Counted from the stretch's first letter, positions 26,753 to 35,809 are shown. The stretch is 64,000 nucleotides of DNA from Peptoniphilus vaginalis (GCF_900176605.1 NZ_FXLP01000004.1:124001-188000); one strand, 5' to 3'. Notes: generated by a model not told the origin, from the letters alone. Numbers and translations: made by a program.

Positions 26753-28549
26753 TTAATCCTTTATAATTGTCCCGTGATTTTCTGGGTTGTTGGTGTTTAG
26801 TATCTTTATGGTTATGTTTTTCTTAGCTACGGGGCTTATGGCATCTTCTTGATAGACTTGGGCGCCTTCGCCAATTATTTCCTTGAGCTCTGTGTAGGAT
26901 AGCTTGTCAATTGTCTTGGCATTTGGATCCTTGTTGGGGTCAGATGTCATTATCCCATTTACATCAGTCCAGTTTTCATAGACCTTGGAATCAAGGGCAT
27001 ATGCAATAAGGCTACCTGTGTAGTCGCTGCCTCCTCTGGTAAAGGTCACAATGTTTCCCTTTTGGTCGCTACCATAGAATCCTGGCACAACTGCCTTTTT
27101 ATTTTCTCCAATGTGACTTTGTATTTCCTTCTTAGACTTTTCTATGTCAACTTGTCCCCTTTCGTCAAAGATGATTAGGTCCTTGGCATCAATAAAATCG
27201 TAGTTCAAATACTTTGCAAGTAGCTTTGCGTTTAAGTATTCTCCTCTAGACACAATGAAGTCCTTGTCCCTAGATTCTTTTATCTCATCAAAGACAAATT
27301 TTAATTCGTCATCCCAAAATTTTTCAAGACCTAGGTCTTCCGCTATGGACAAGAACCTGTTTTTAATTTTTTCTACTTGCTTGTCACGAGTTAAGTTCTG
27401 TACTTCTAACTCTTCTTCGAGGGACTTGATGACTTCTCTAACTTCTTCAATCCTCAAGTTCTTGTCAGAAAGAGAAATCAATTCATCAGTGATTTTTGTA
27501 TCCTTTTTAAATCTTCTTCCCGGTGCAGAAACCACAATTACATCCCTATCTTCCTTGGAAAAGATAATTTTCTTCACCTTGGCAAATTGTCCTGCATCCT
27601 TTAGAGAGCTGCCACCAAATTTTGAAACTGACTTGCCCTCGATGCTGTCAATAGCAAAGGGTGTTTCTTGGTAGACACAATAATTTAGCCAGTTGGAGAA
27701 GAAGAGGTTGCCCGCAGACCTCCACCTAATTTTTATGTCCTTCTTGGGGTCGTTGTCTTCATAATAATTTATTGGTGGGCTGATCTTTTTGCCTTGAGAA
27801 AGGTCCCTGATGTACTCATTGTGGAGGGTGTCCTTGTCGTATTCCCAATGACCAAAGTTAAAGACGAACCTGTTGTCCTTTGTTGTCACAAGGGAAACTC
27901 CAGTGTCAGGTCTTGCCGCAAGGACTTCCAAGTCAGAAAAGCCTTCAAAATCTTCTATGTCAACATAGGTGTGCCTTGATGTTGGAACCAAGAAGCTGTC
28001 ATCAAAGCCCTTTACAATTTTATTTTCTTTTAACTTGTCAAATTCAAATACTCCAAAGATTTTTTCATCGCTAAGCTTGTGTTCAATCTTGTAGTAGTGG
28101 TAGAGGGCAGCTTGGGCAGACCAGCAGATGAACATTGTGGAGTAGACATTTTTCTTGGCGAACTCAAAAATCGTCTTTAGCTCGTCCCAGTATTTTATTT
28201 TTTCATAGGCTAGGGTCTCAATAGGTGCCCCCGTAATTATCATGGCGTCATACTTGTTGTTTTTTATATCATCATAGGTCTTGTAAAAGGACTTCAACCT
28301 CTTTGTGTCAGAGTTATTTGAGTCGTAGGACTCCATCCTCACAAGGTCAATGTTTATTTGTAGAGCTGTATTGGAAAGCATCCTCAAAAGTTGTAGCTCA
28401 GTCTCTTCCTTCTTGGGCATCAAATTTACAATGGCAATGCTAAGGGGTCTTATGTCCTGCTTAATGGCAGATGAATCCCTCATTGTAAAAATATTTTCTC
28501 TTTGTAAAACTTCTTCAACAATTAAATCTCTAGGTATTATTAACGGCAT
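26753..28549 (-). CDS. Fusion of homoserine O-acyltransferase (MetA) and aspartate kinase
   Basis: A 598-aa two-enzyme protein. Residues 1-298 are a full MetA: ITGAPIETL, catalytic Cys142 in CWSAQAAL, and His234/Glu236 in NFGHWEYD. Residue 111 is Glu, the residue that marks acetyl-CoA users in MetA enzymes, so homoserine O-acetyltransferase activity is predicted despite the succinyltransferase family name. Residues 305-598 are an aspartokinase catalytic domain opening with SKFGGSSL and containing FTRGGSDYTG. It ends without the ACT domains that usually confer lysine or threonine inhibition. The fusion joins the first step of the aspartate pathway to the first committed methionine step. AGGAGAA precedes the ATG. 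A methionine-type T-box leader lies directly upstream. Confidence 0.92.
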   Translation of the reverse strand: MPLIIPRDLIVEEVLQRENIFTMRDSSAIKQDIRPLSIAIVNLMPKKEETELQLLRMLSNTALQINIDLVRMESYDSNNSDTKRLKSFYKTYDDIKNNKYDAMIITGAPIETLAYEKIKYWDELKTIFEFAKKNVYSTMFICWSAQAALYHYYKIEHKLSDEKIFGVFEFDKLKENKIVKGFDDSFLVPTSRHTYVDIEDFEGFSDLEVLAARPDTGVSLVTTKDNRFVFNFGHWEYDKDTLHNEYIRDLSQGKKISPPINYYEDNDPKKDIKIRWRSAGNLFFSNWLNYCVYQETPFAIDSIEGKSVSKFGGSSLKDAGQFAKVKKIIFSKEDRDVIVVSAPGRRFKKDTKITDELISLSDKNLRIEEVREVIKSLEEELEVQNLTRDKQVEKIKNRFLSIAEDLGLEKFWDDELKFVFDEIKESRDKDFIVSRGEYLNAKLLAKYLNYDFIDAKDLIIFDERGQVDIEKSKKEIQSHIGENKKAVVPGFYGSDQKGNIVTFTRGGSDYTGSLIAYALDSKVYENWTDVNGIMTSDPNKDPNAKTIDKLSYTELKEIIGEGAQVYQEDAISPVAKKNITIKILNTNNPENHGTIIKD

Positions 28550-28601
28550 TTCTATTCTCCTCTATTTTTATTTGTACTTGAGGAAGGATGACAATAAAAA
28601 A

Positions 28602-28845
28602 AGCTTCCATCCATAAAGGACGAAAGCTATTTCGTGTTACCACCTTAATTCTCTTACAACTCGCATTGAAAGACTCTTCAAGTACTATCATACTCTATCG
28701 CTATAACGGGCGCGCCCGTGCCTATCTAAATATCGATAAACCCTCAAGTAGGACCATGTTCTCCTAATCTTCCTCTACTTCTCTCACCAAACGAAGTTCT
28801 CTTTAATCAGTCAAAAAGGATACTCTTCCTCTTATTGAGTTATTT
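28602..28845 (-). promoter_or_regulatory. T-box leader, probable methionine specificity
   Basis: The conserved T-box GGTGGTAACACG lies at 28644-28633. It is followed by the terminator AGCTTTCGTCC / GGATGGAAGCT with seven T (28628-28602). A long stem I region lies upstream; its specifier loop reads GAACATGG, with ATG at 28757-28755, i.e. tRNA-Met. Uncharged tRNA-Met would favour antitermination and expression of the MetA-aspartokinase fusion. Confidence 0.85.
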
Positions 28846-28851
28846 TTTATT

Positions 28852-28880
28852 ATAATAGCATCAAAAATTTTTTATGTCAA
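28852..28880 (-). promoter_or_regulatory. Promoter of the T-box leader
   Basis: Minus strand TTGACA, 17 bases, TATTAT; near-consensus. Confidence 0.7.
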
Positions 28881-28889
28881 TTATTAAAA

Positions 28890-29035
28890 ATTTATAAGCT
28901 TGTAGATTTTTGTGACCTTGCAATTTTTTATAACTTCATAAATTTTTATAACTTCATAACTTTTTATGACTCCATAATTTTTAATGACTTCTTAACTTTC
29001 TATAACTTATCAACTTCTTATGGCCCTATGAAATT
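28890..29035. repeat. Degenerate tandem repeat field, 18-bp period, locus 2
   Basis: About eight degenerate units of the type TTTTTATAACTTCATAAA, many exactly 18 bases long. The same family occurs at 7433-7603. No gene lies in it. It begins ten bases upstream of the T-box promoter's -35. Confidence 0.75.
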
Positions 29036-29048
29036 CTACAAAAAAAGA

Positions 29049-29062
29049 GAGGCCCTTGCCTC
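29049..29062 (-). terminator. Terminator of the citDEF genes
   Basis: GAGGC / GCCTC stem with a 4-base loop, followed on the minus strand by TCTTTTTTT. Confidence 0.8.
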
Positions 29063-29089
29063 CCTTTTATGAGTATAGTTAGAATTTTT

Positions 29090-30637
29090 TTAAGCTTCTT
29101 TCTTAATTACATCAATTATAGAACCATCTCTGTATTCTACAACTGCAACTACTTCGTCAGAGAATTTAACTTCTTCAGGTTTGCCTGTAAGTTTTTCTGC
29201 CATTTCTTGAAGTTCCTTGATGTCCTTAAGTTCAATTCCTGCTTTTTGGAATTTTTCGATTAAGTCTTGTCTTTTTGGATTTACAGCTATACCATAGTCA
29301 GTACAGATTACATCAACAGATTCTCCTGGTGTACAAACTGTTGTAACCTTGTCTTTGACAATTGGGTTTCTTGATCTTACAAGTGGTGCAAGTATAAGTG
29401 ACATTTCTGCACCTGGTGCTGTATCTTGGTGACCACCAACTGCTTGGTTGATAACTCCGTCTGATCTTGTCATTACGTTTACGTTGAAGTCTGTGTCAAC
29501 TTCAAGTGCTCCAAGTAATACAAAGTCTAGTGTGTTAACTGCAGGAGTTGGGTTGTTAGGGTTTGCGTAAGAGGATGCAGTTTGTTCAAAGTGTTTTGGA
29601 TTTTCACGAATTGATCTTACTGCGTCAAGGTCAAAGGATTGTGTATCATAGATACCATCGATAAGACCTTCTTCAAGCATTGTTACCATATAACCTGTGA
29701 TTCCACCAAGGGCCATTGAAGCCTTGATGCCATCTTTTTTCATTTCTTCACGAAGAAGTTTTGCTACTGCAAGAGTTGATCCTGCTGCACCAGTTTGGAA
29801 TCTAAAGCCGTCCTTATAAAGTCCAGATGCCTTGATTGCCTTAACTGCGTTGTTAGCAATTAGTAGGTCACGTGGGTTGTCGTTAAATCTAATTGATCCA
29901 GAAACAATTCCCTTTGGATCACCAATTGCATCAACTACTACAACATAGTCAACATACATCATACCAATTGAAGCAGGAATATTTGGGAATGGCACTAGGT
30001 TGTCTGTAATTGCAACTACACAGTCAGCATACTCTGCATCAACAATTGCATAACCAAGTGATCCACAAGCTGATTTTCCAACTCTTCCATTCATATTTCC
30101 ATATTCGTCACAAGCTGGTGCTGCAAGGAAGGCTACGTCAATATGAAGTTCTCCATCTTCGATAGCTCTTGCACGTCCACCGTGTGACCGAATGATGCAA
30201 GGTTTTTTAAGGATACCTTGTGAAATTTTTTCTCCAAGTTCTCCTCTTAGTCCAGATGATTGAATTCCAGTGATAACACCTTGTTCAATTAGTGGAATTA
30301 GTTTGTCGTGGCATGGTGAAAGTGATGATGGAGCAAGTGTTAGATCCTTGATGCCCATATCAGCAATAACTTGCATAACCATATTTACAACATAGTCACC
30401 ATTTCTTAGGTGGTGGTGGAAGGAAATTGTCATTCCGTCCTTAAGTCCACTTTTCTTAACTGCTTCTTCAATAGAACCTAGAAGTTTTTTCTCACTTCTA
30501 TTGCCATATCTAATTTTTGGAGAAGCCTTTCTATCAGTTCTAAGATATTTGCCTTCGCCTTTGAAAGGAACAAGTTCACCAATGCCTTCAAGGTATTCAG
30601 GGATATCTCTTCCTACTGCATTTTTATTATAGTTCAT
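29090..30637 (-). CDS. citF: Citrate lyase alpha subunit (citrate CoA-transferase)
   Basis: A 515-aa alpha subunit that moves the acyl-carrier-linked acetyl group between acetate and citrate, giving citryl-ACP. Typical segments: SFHHHLRNGDYV near 78, SHGGRARAIEDGELHIDVAFLAAP and QAVGGHQDTAPGAEM. Length fits CitF. I start at the ATG at 30637, six bases after AAGGAGG, rather than the TTG just before it. It overlaps the end of citE by 11 bases, so the two are translationally linked. Last gene of the citrate cluster. Confidence 0.96.
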   Translation of the reverse strand: MNYNKNAVGRDIPEYLEGIGELVPFKGEGKYLRTDRKASPKIRYGNRSEKKLLGSIEEAVKKSGLKDGMTISFHHHLRNGDYVVNMVMQVIADMGIKDLTLAPSSLSPCHDKLIPLIEQGVITGIQSSGLRGELGEKISQGILKKPCIIRSHGGRARAIEDGELHIDVAFLAAPACDEYGNMNGRVGKSACGSLGYAIVDAEYADCVVAITDNLVPFPNIPASIGMMYVDYVVVVDAIGDPKGIVSGSIRFNDNPRDLLIANNAVKAIKASGLYKDGFRFQTGAAGSTLAVAKLLREEMKKDGIKASMALGGITGYMVTMLEEGLIDGIYDTQSFDLDAVRSIRENPKHFEQTASSYANPNNPTPAVNTLDFVLLGALEVDTDFNVNVMTRSDGVINQAVGGHQDTAPGAEMSLILAPLVRSRNPIVKDKVTTVCTPGESVDVICTDYGIAVNPKRQDLIEKFQKAGIELKDIKELQEMAEKLTGKPEEVKFSDEVVAVVEYRDGSIIDVIKKEA

Positions 30638-31526
30638 CAATATCCTCCTTCTTTAGCACTCCACTTGCAACTGCAAGGTCTAGAACTCTTTGTGCGCCAG
30701 CAATAACTGGATAGTCAACCATCTTGCCGTCAACAGTAATAACTCCAGAACCCCTTCTTTCAGCTTCCTTAGAACCTGCAATAATACGAAGTGACTTCGT
30801 AATATCTTTTTCAGTTGGTGTATAAACTTCATTTACAACAGCAATTTGCTTAGGGTGGATAACTGACTTCCCATCAAATCCAAGGTCCTTAATAAATTGA
30901 ACTTCTTCCCTAAAGGCATCCATATCATCAAGGTTTGTGTTAACTGTATCGAAGCAAGCAATGCCTGCGTTTCTTGCAGCTAAAACAATTTGGCTTCTTG
31001 CTGCAAAAAGTTCCCAACCGTGTTTAGACCTTTGAGTCTTTAGGTTAGTAACATAGTCAGCTGCACCAAGAGCAATACCCATCATTCTTGGTGATGCCTT
31101 AGCAATATCAACTGCATTAATAACTCCAGTTGGAGATTCAATAGCTGCCATCATAAGAGTTCTTCCTTGGCAACCCATTTCTTCTTCAACTTCTGTGATG
31201 ATTTCATCTACATCTTTAACATCTTGTGCAGTTTCTGACTTTGGTAGTCTAATTACATCTACCCCAGCCTTTACAACTGCCTTAATATCTTCACGTCCAA
31301 AAGGTGTATCAAGGGCGTTAATTCTTACAACAACTTCAGTTTTTCCGTAGTCTAAAGTTTTTAGTGCATTGTAAACTAAAAATCTTGCTGCGTCTTTTTG
31401 ATTTATGCTCGTAGCATCTTCAAGGTCGATCATAATTGAATCAGGGCCATAGATGTGAGCATCAGTGATGTTTGCAGGGTTGTTTCCTGGAAGAAACATC
31501 ATTGTTCTTCTTAATCTTTCTTTCAA
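30627..31526 (-). CDS. citE: Citrate lyase beta subunit (citryl-ACP lyase)
   Basis: A 299-aa TIM-barrel lyase that cleaves citryl-ACP to acetyl-ACP and oxaloacetate. Motifs include RRTMMFLPGNNP, MIDLEDATS (metal-binding Glu/Asp) and HPKQIAVVN near 233. The start is a TTG at 31526, nine bases after GGAG. It follows citD by four bases and overlaps citF. Confidence 0.96.
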   Translation of the reverse strand: MKERLRRTMMFLPGNNPANITDAHIYGPDSIMIDLEDATSINQKDAARFLVYNALKTLDYGKTEVVVRINALDTPFGREDIKAVVKAGVDVIRLPKSETAQDVKDVDEIITEVEEEMGCQGRTLMMAAIESPTGVINAVDIAKASPRMMGIALGAADYVTNLKTQRSKHGWELFAARSQIVLAARNAGIACFDTVNTNLDDMDAFREEVQFIKDLGFDGKSVIHPKQIAVVNEVYTPTEKDITKSLRIIAGSKEAERRGSGVITVDGKMVDYPVIAGAQRVLDLAVASGVLKKEDIDEL

Positions 31527-31530
31527 AATA

Positions 31531-31812
31531 TCAGCTCCAATTATATTCTGTGCTTTCAGCTGCTCTAAAGCATGCTGCTGCTACTCTTGCTTTGATTGTG
31601 TAGTCCAAGGCACCCTTGTCTACTGCAGTAACTTTTGCATTCTCTACATCTAATTCTTTTAAAGTTTCTCTTATAACTTTTTCAATTTGTTTACCAAATT
31701 GTTTTTTTACTGAACTTTCCAGTTCAATAGATATGCCTTCTCCATTGTCAATAGTGATTAAAATATCATTTGACTCAAGAGTTCCGGCCATTGCTTCTTT
31801 TTTTAATTTCAA
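31531..31812 (-). CDS. citD: Citrate lyase gamma subunit (acyl carrier protein)
   Basis: A 93-aa acyl carrier that bears the 2'-(5''-phosphoribosyl)-3'-dephospho-CoA group. Ser14 in GTLESND is the attachment serine. Start is a TTG with AGGAGGG upstream. It lies 17 bases after citS and four before citE. Confidence 0.94.
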   Translation of the reverse strand: MKLKKEAMAGTLESNDILITIDNGEGISIELESSVKKQFGKQIEKVIRETLKELDVENAKVTAVDKGALDYTIKARVAAACFRAAESTEYNWS

Positions 31813-31829
31813 AAAAATCCCTCCTACGT

Positions 31830-33119
31830 CTACATGAGCGTTCCAAAGAGTATTGAACCTATAACTAATATAATTCCTCCACCAAGTCTTGATGAAAGTT
31901 GTGCATAAGAAATTAAATCCATTCTGTCAGCTGCTCCAAGAACTGCTAAGTCACCAGATCCACCTCTGTTTGCCATACATAGGCCTGCTGTAACAGCAGA
32001 GTCAACAAAGAAGAATCCAACAAGGTGTCCAACAAGTCCTGAACCAATAACAGCACCAACAACAATTAAAAATGCCATAACAACATTACCAAAAGTGATA
32101 GCATCCCTTAGTTCAATTAAGTCAGTTTCAACACCAACACCAACCATTACTAAGATTACAATATTTTTTGTAAAGAAAGATTGAACTTCCTTTGCAGCTT
32201 GTCTAAGTGGGCCAGGAACAATTCCAAGTCCGTTAGCAAGAGCAACGATAATAATCATAAAAGCAAAGGGGTGAATTGGCACTGAAGGAACAAGTGGATC
32301 CCAAAGTTTATCAGCTACAAATCTACCAAGTTGATAGAAAGTAAGACCCATTAAAATTGCTCCAGCGTAGTCCTTTAATTGTGTAGTAAACTTTTCTTCG
32401 TTTTGTTCAATTTCAGGAGCAGATCTCATAAGAGTTTTCTTGTCTCCTGTAAGGCTTGGCTTACTGTTACCAATTTTATTTAAAATACCACCAGCAATAA
32501 TAGCAAAGATATTTGCAATTGTAAGAATTGAAATAGCAAAGCCGTAATAGTTTGCAGCAGCATCTCCTGTAACTCTTTCATAAATTTGACTTAGAGGAAC
32601 AGCTCCTGCACCGTTACCTCCACCCATTACAGGAAGAACATATTTTAAAACAGTGTTTGCTGGAGAAACTCCAAAGAAAAGTCCACCAATAATACCAAGG
32701 ATAGCAGCACCTAAAACCCCACCAAGAATTGCTGGAATATATCCTGCAAAAGATTTCATCATAAGCTCTCTATTAAGTCCAAGAAGTGAACCAGAGATAA
32801 GCATAATTATGAAGAAGTTTAGTAGTCCCATTGGCTTAGAGTTAACAGATGAAATAAGTTCTACATATTCTTTTGGGATAACATGTAGATAAACTAAAAC
32901 TGCTGAGCCCAAGAAGGCAAGAACAAGCCCACCACCAACATAAGTGTTCCAAATTGGAATCCTCTCACCAATTTCATATAAAATGATACCTATTGCGAAC
33001 ATAAGGGCAACGCCCCCCGCTAAATCTTTAGACAAAACTCCCATGTATGTTGAGATAAAAACAATTATCGATAAAACTAATAACATTGGAAGGTTAAGTC
33101 CGAAATATTTTTTCTTCAA
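31830..33119 (-). CDS. citS: 2-hydroxycarboxylate (citrate/malate) transporter, CitS/CitP family
   Basis: A 429-aa membrane carrier of the 2-HCT family with about eleven helices. The two family loops with GGxG signatures are visible: MGGGNGAGAVPLSQIY and CMANRGGSGDLAVLGAADRM near the C-terminus. It would import citrate with Na+ or H+, or exchange it for a product. I start at the TTG at 33119, seven bases after AAAGGAGG; an upstream TTG frame of 17 codons lacks a ribosome site. A 15-bp palindrome at 33213-33227 upstream suggests separate control from citX. Confidence 0.9.
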   Translation of the reverse strand: MKKKYFGLNLPMLLVLSIIVFISTYMGVLSKDLAGGVALMFAIGIILYEIGERIPIWNTYVGGGLVLAFLGSAVLVYLHVIPKEYVELISSVNSKPMGLLNFFIIMLISGSLLGLNRELMMKSFAGYIPAILGGVLGAAILGIIGGLFFGVSPANTVLKYVLPVMGGGNGAGAVPLSQIYERVTGDAAANYYGFAISILTIANIFAIIAGGILNKIGNSKPSLTGDKKTLMRSAPEIEQNEEKFTTQLKDYAGAILMGLTFYQLGRFVADKLWDPLVPSVPIHPFAFMIIIVALANGLGIVPGPLRQAAKEVQSFFTKNIVILVMVGVGVETDLIELRDAITFGNVVMAFLIVVGAVIGSGLVGHLVGFFFVDSAVTAGLCMANRGGSGDLAVLGAADRMDLISYAQLSSRLGGGIILVIGSILFGTLM

Positions 33120-33212
33120 TATAAAAACCTCCTTTTTTCTATCATACCCTAGGAAGGCTTTTTTATTCAAGATGTTAAAGCCTTGAATTATCCATCTCAG
33201 ACAAATATAAAA

Positions 33213-33227
33213 TTGTTACAGTAACAA
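33213..33227. promoter_or_regulatory. Palindromic operator candidate before citS
   Basis: TTGTTAC-A-GTAACAA, a perfect 7+1+7 palindrome flanked by A and T runs, 94 bases upstream of the citS start. It resembles a transcription factor site; the regulator is not identified in this window. Confidence 0.55.
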
Positions 33228-33312
33228 ATTTAATTTGTGGGGCCGCTTTACCTTTCCTTATTTATTTTGAAAATAAGCTGTCCTTAGATTTTTTTAAAAA
33301 TTTTTCAAGGGT

Positions 33313-33834
33313 TTATTCAATAGTATCTTTAATAATTTCCCTCACTCTCTCTTCGAGTTCTTCTATCTTGTGTCTTTCTTTCTTGATGCAGGTTCTTGCT
33401 ATGTCGCCACAAATTATGCACTTTCTCTCTGGAAGTCCCAGTGATGATCGTGAAATTTGTGAGAAGTCTTTGTCGTAGATGTCGATGTCAAGGAGTCTTC
33501 CTCCAAGGGATGCTTCTTCCACTTCCATCATGAGTTTTTTTATGAGTCTTCCATCACCATCTAGGACGGCAAGGTACTCCATGCCTGTGACTAAATTTTC
33601 GTAATCTTCAAATAAAATTTTTATTTTCTCTTCTTCCAAAAGGTTTTTAATTTTCTCTACATATTTTTTATGGAAGCTCACGGCTTCTTCAAAGTTTTTG
33701 TCTTCGCCAGGAATATTTAACATAAAGGAAAGGACTGGGGCCTCATATTTTTCTGTCAGGTCCTTGATTTTGTAATATCTTTTTTCTTTTGCCTCAAGCA
33801 TCCTATTCATGGCAAGTATCTTAGAGTCTTTCAT
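33313..33834 (-). CDS. citX: Holo-ACP synthase CitX (apo-citrate lyase phosphoribosyl-dephospho-CoA transferase)
   Basis: A 173-aa enzyme that loads the prosthetic group onto CitD. The family motif GGRLLDIDIYD lies near 110, and a Cys pair (CIICGDIARTC) with basic residues near 140. It overlaps the end of citC by 14 bases and has an AGAGGA ribosome site. A 190-base gap with a possible promoter separates it from citS. Confidence 0.9.
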   Translation of the reverse strand: MKDSKILAMNRMLEAKEKRYYKIKDLTEKYEAPVLSFMLNIPGEDKNFEEAVSFHKKYVEKIKNLLEEEKIKILFEDYENLVTGMEYLAVLDGDGRLIKKLMMEVEEASLGGRLLDIDIYDKDFSQISRSSLGLPERKCIICGDIARTCIKKERHKIEELEERVREIIKDTIE

Positions 33835-34813
33835 CTATTATCCTCTGTCCTTCTTCTGACTTAAGTGCCCTTATTGTTGCTTCTGGCAAAAACTTGTAGG
33901 CTTCTTCAAAATTTCTTTCCTTTAAAAGGGCCCTAACTTTTGAGGCAGAAATTATTTCATTGTCCAGACTTGTCCTCGGAATTTCTACAACTTCAACTCC
34001 ATATTCTGGCAAGATCCTCTTCATAGTCTCGTTGTAATTTTTTGTAACTACATCCTTATCTTCGCTACCCACAAACCTCTTCTTTATGTTTAAGACCTTG
34101 GCAAAGTAGCTTCCAAAAATTTTTGTATCAAGCTCTGAATAGGCCTTTAGGATTGTCTTTTCGTCCTTATAAAAATATGTTGGGAAGGTGTTTTTTGAAA
34201 TAATGTAGTCGTTGCCTGGGTGAACTATGACGTCGTCAAACTTTGCCAACTCTTCCTTTACAATCTTGTACCTAAAGTCGTAGGGGAAGGTGGACCCGTC
34301 CTCTTCCACCATAAAGATATGTAAAAGGTCTGTCTTCTTTCTCCCTTCTTCGATTAAATAGAGGTGGCCCTTGGTCATGGGGTTGGCATTTATTACAATT
34401 GCACCAGACTCCCTCTCGTCTTCAATGTTTTTTAAAAGCTTGTGAAGTTCATCTATCTTATTGTCCAAGAGGGCAACATCTTCTGTCTCTTCAACTAGAG
34501 AGAATCCAAAGTCTGTAAAGATCTTAATGTTTTTTGGCTTAGTAAAGATGAAGAGATGCTTGTTGCCAATCTCGTATTGGTGATCAAGTAGCCTTGTGAT
34601 TATTGCATTAGTAATTCCCATGCCTTGGTAAGCTGGGTCAATGGCAAAGCACTTTAGGACCCTGCCAGCACAAGAACCTGTCCCAATAATTTTGTCGCCA
34701 TCAAGGGCAACAAGAGTGTAGTCCACGTCCCTTTCATAATTTATGTCGAAGCCCTCCAAGAATTTCTCAATATTCTTTTTCTCAAACTTCATAACCTCTC
34801 TATAGTCAATCAA
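33821..34813 (-). CDS. citC: [Citrate (pro-3S)-lyase] ligase
   Basis: A 330-aa enzyme that acetylates the thiol of the citrate lyase prosthetic group at the cost of ATP, switching the complex on. An N-terminal GNAT-like domain (about 1-125; YQGMGITNAII) precedes a nucleotidyltransferase domain opening with VINANPMTKGHLYLIEEG (HxGH-type). Start is a TTG at 34813 with GGAGGG upstream, overlapping the citG stop by eight bases; a Met seven codons later is an alternative. Confidence 0.93.
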   Translation of the reverse strand: MIDYREVMKFEKKNIEKFLEGFDINYERDVDYTLVALDGDKIIGTGSCAGRVLKCFAIDPAYQGMGITNAIITRLLDHQYEIGNKHLFIFTKPKNIKIFTDFGFSLVEETEDVALLDNKIDELHKLLKNIEDERESGAIVINANPMTKGHLYLIEEGRKKTDLLHIFMVEEDGSTFPYDFRYKIVKEELAKFDDVIVHPGNDYIISKNTFPTYFYKDEKTILKAYSELDTKIFGSYFAKVLNIKKRFVGSEDKDVVTKNYNETMKRILPEYGVEVVEIPRTSLDNEIISASKVRALLKERNFEEAYKFLPEATIRALKSEEGQRIIDERL

Positions 34814-35630
34814 TGTTTCCCTCCAAGAGATAAAAATACAAGGTAAGAATCAAAAAGTCAGCGCAGCCACCTGGACTTAGGTTCCTCCTCTTGTATTCTT
34901 CATTTATTTTTTGGATTTCTTTCATTCCATCTTCATTTTCGTACAATTTATTTTCAAGGACACGACTTGATGTCTCTTTTAAAAAGTCAAGACCTTCAAG
35001 CCCTCCTCTTTTGATTATGTTTGAATCCTCGATAAGGGACATAAAATAAAATAGGGTACCAGTAAGGGCGTAGTCAAAATTTGTCTTCTTCTCAGCTTCC
35101 TTTAAGAAGTCAAGTCCCATAAGAGCCTTCTTAAAACCTTCTTCTGCCTCTTCTCTTATCCCCTTTAGTCCATATTTTTTGTAATTTTTTTCGCCGTGAG
35201 TCTCTGCCCTTTCAACTTTTAGTTCGTCACTTATGCCACGATTTAGATAAGCCACTCGGTCAATAACCCTTTCAAAAGAAAAATTTTCTCTTTTAATTTC
35301 TATTGCACTTGCATAAACCATAAGGCCAAGAGAAAAAATAATTCCCTTGTGGGTGTTGGCTCCACCAGTTGCTTCTTTCATCTTGACTTCATAAAGTTTT
35401 CCATACTCTCTAAGTTCCAAGAAGTCCTCTCCCTTAGATTTTTCTCCAAGCTCATAGGCAATTTTGAAGTAGTCGTAGAGGACAAGTGATGACTTTAAGA
35501 AGTCCATGTAGTCCATATCATCATGGGCTCCCACATCTATTAGGCTAACAAGTCCTGGCTTTGGACTTAAGGATACCTCGTAGATGAGAGCGTAGCTAGC
35601 AAGTCTTGCGATTTTATCTGAATTTAACAT
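34806..35630 (-). CDS. citG: Triphosphoribosyl-dephospho-CoA synthase CitG
   Basis: A 274-aa enzyme that makes the citrate lyase prosthetic group precursor from ATP and dephospho-CoA. Motifs: SPKPGLVSLIDVGAHDDMDY near 21-40, GGANTHKGIIFSLG near 91 and AETHGEKNYKKYG near 141. It opens the citG-citC-citX unit and has GGAGGG before its ATG. A TATAAT -10 box lies about 20 bases upstream of the ribosome site. Confidence 0.94.
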   Translation of the reverse strand: MLNSDKIARLASYALIYEVSLSPKPGLVSLIDVGAHDDMDYMDFLKSSLVLYDYFKIAYELGEKSKGEDFLELREYGKLYEVKMKEATGGANTHKGIIFSLGLMVYASAIEIKRENFSFERVIDRVAYLNRGISDELKVERAETHGEKNYKKYGLKGIREEAEEGFKKALMGLDFLKEAEKKTNFDYALTGTLFYFMSLIEDSNIIKRGGLEGLDFLKETSSRVLENKLYENEDGMKEIQKINEEYKRRNLSPGGCADFLILTLYFYLLEGNID

Positions 35631-35719
35631 AATCCCTCCGACTTCATTATAATAAATAAAAAATTTTTCATCTACTTTTATTTTTGTCTAAGAGACCAGC
35701 AATTTTTGTCAACAAAAAA

Positions 35720-35737
35720 GAGAGGTCCATGCCTCTC
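35720..35737 (-). terminator. Terminator after threonine dehydratase
   Basis: GAGAGG / CCTCTC stem with a 6-base loop, then seven T on the minus strand. It separates this operon from the citrate cluster. Confidence 0.85.
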
Positions 35738-35809
35738 AATTTTTATTTTATATTTTTCAATAATTTTATGATTTTAATTTCAAATTTTTACGTTTAAGTC
35801 AAAAACAAT

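Noticed and set aside
27255-27674. 139-aa plus-strand frame inside metA-aspartokinase
   Set aside because: Antisense shadow; the minus-strand frame carries every aspartokinase motif.
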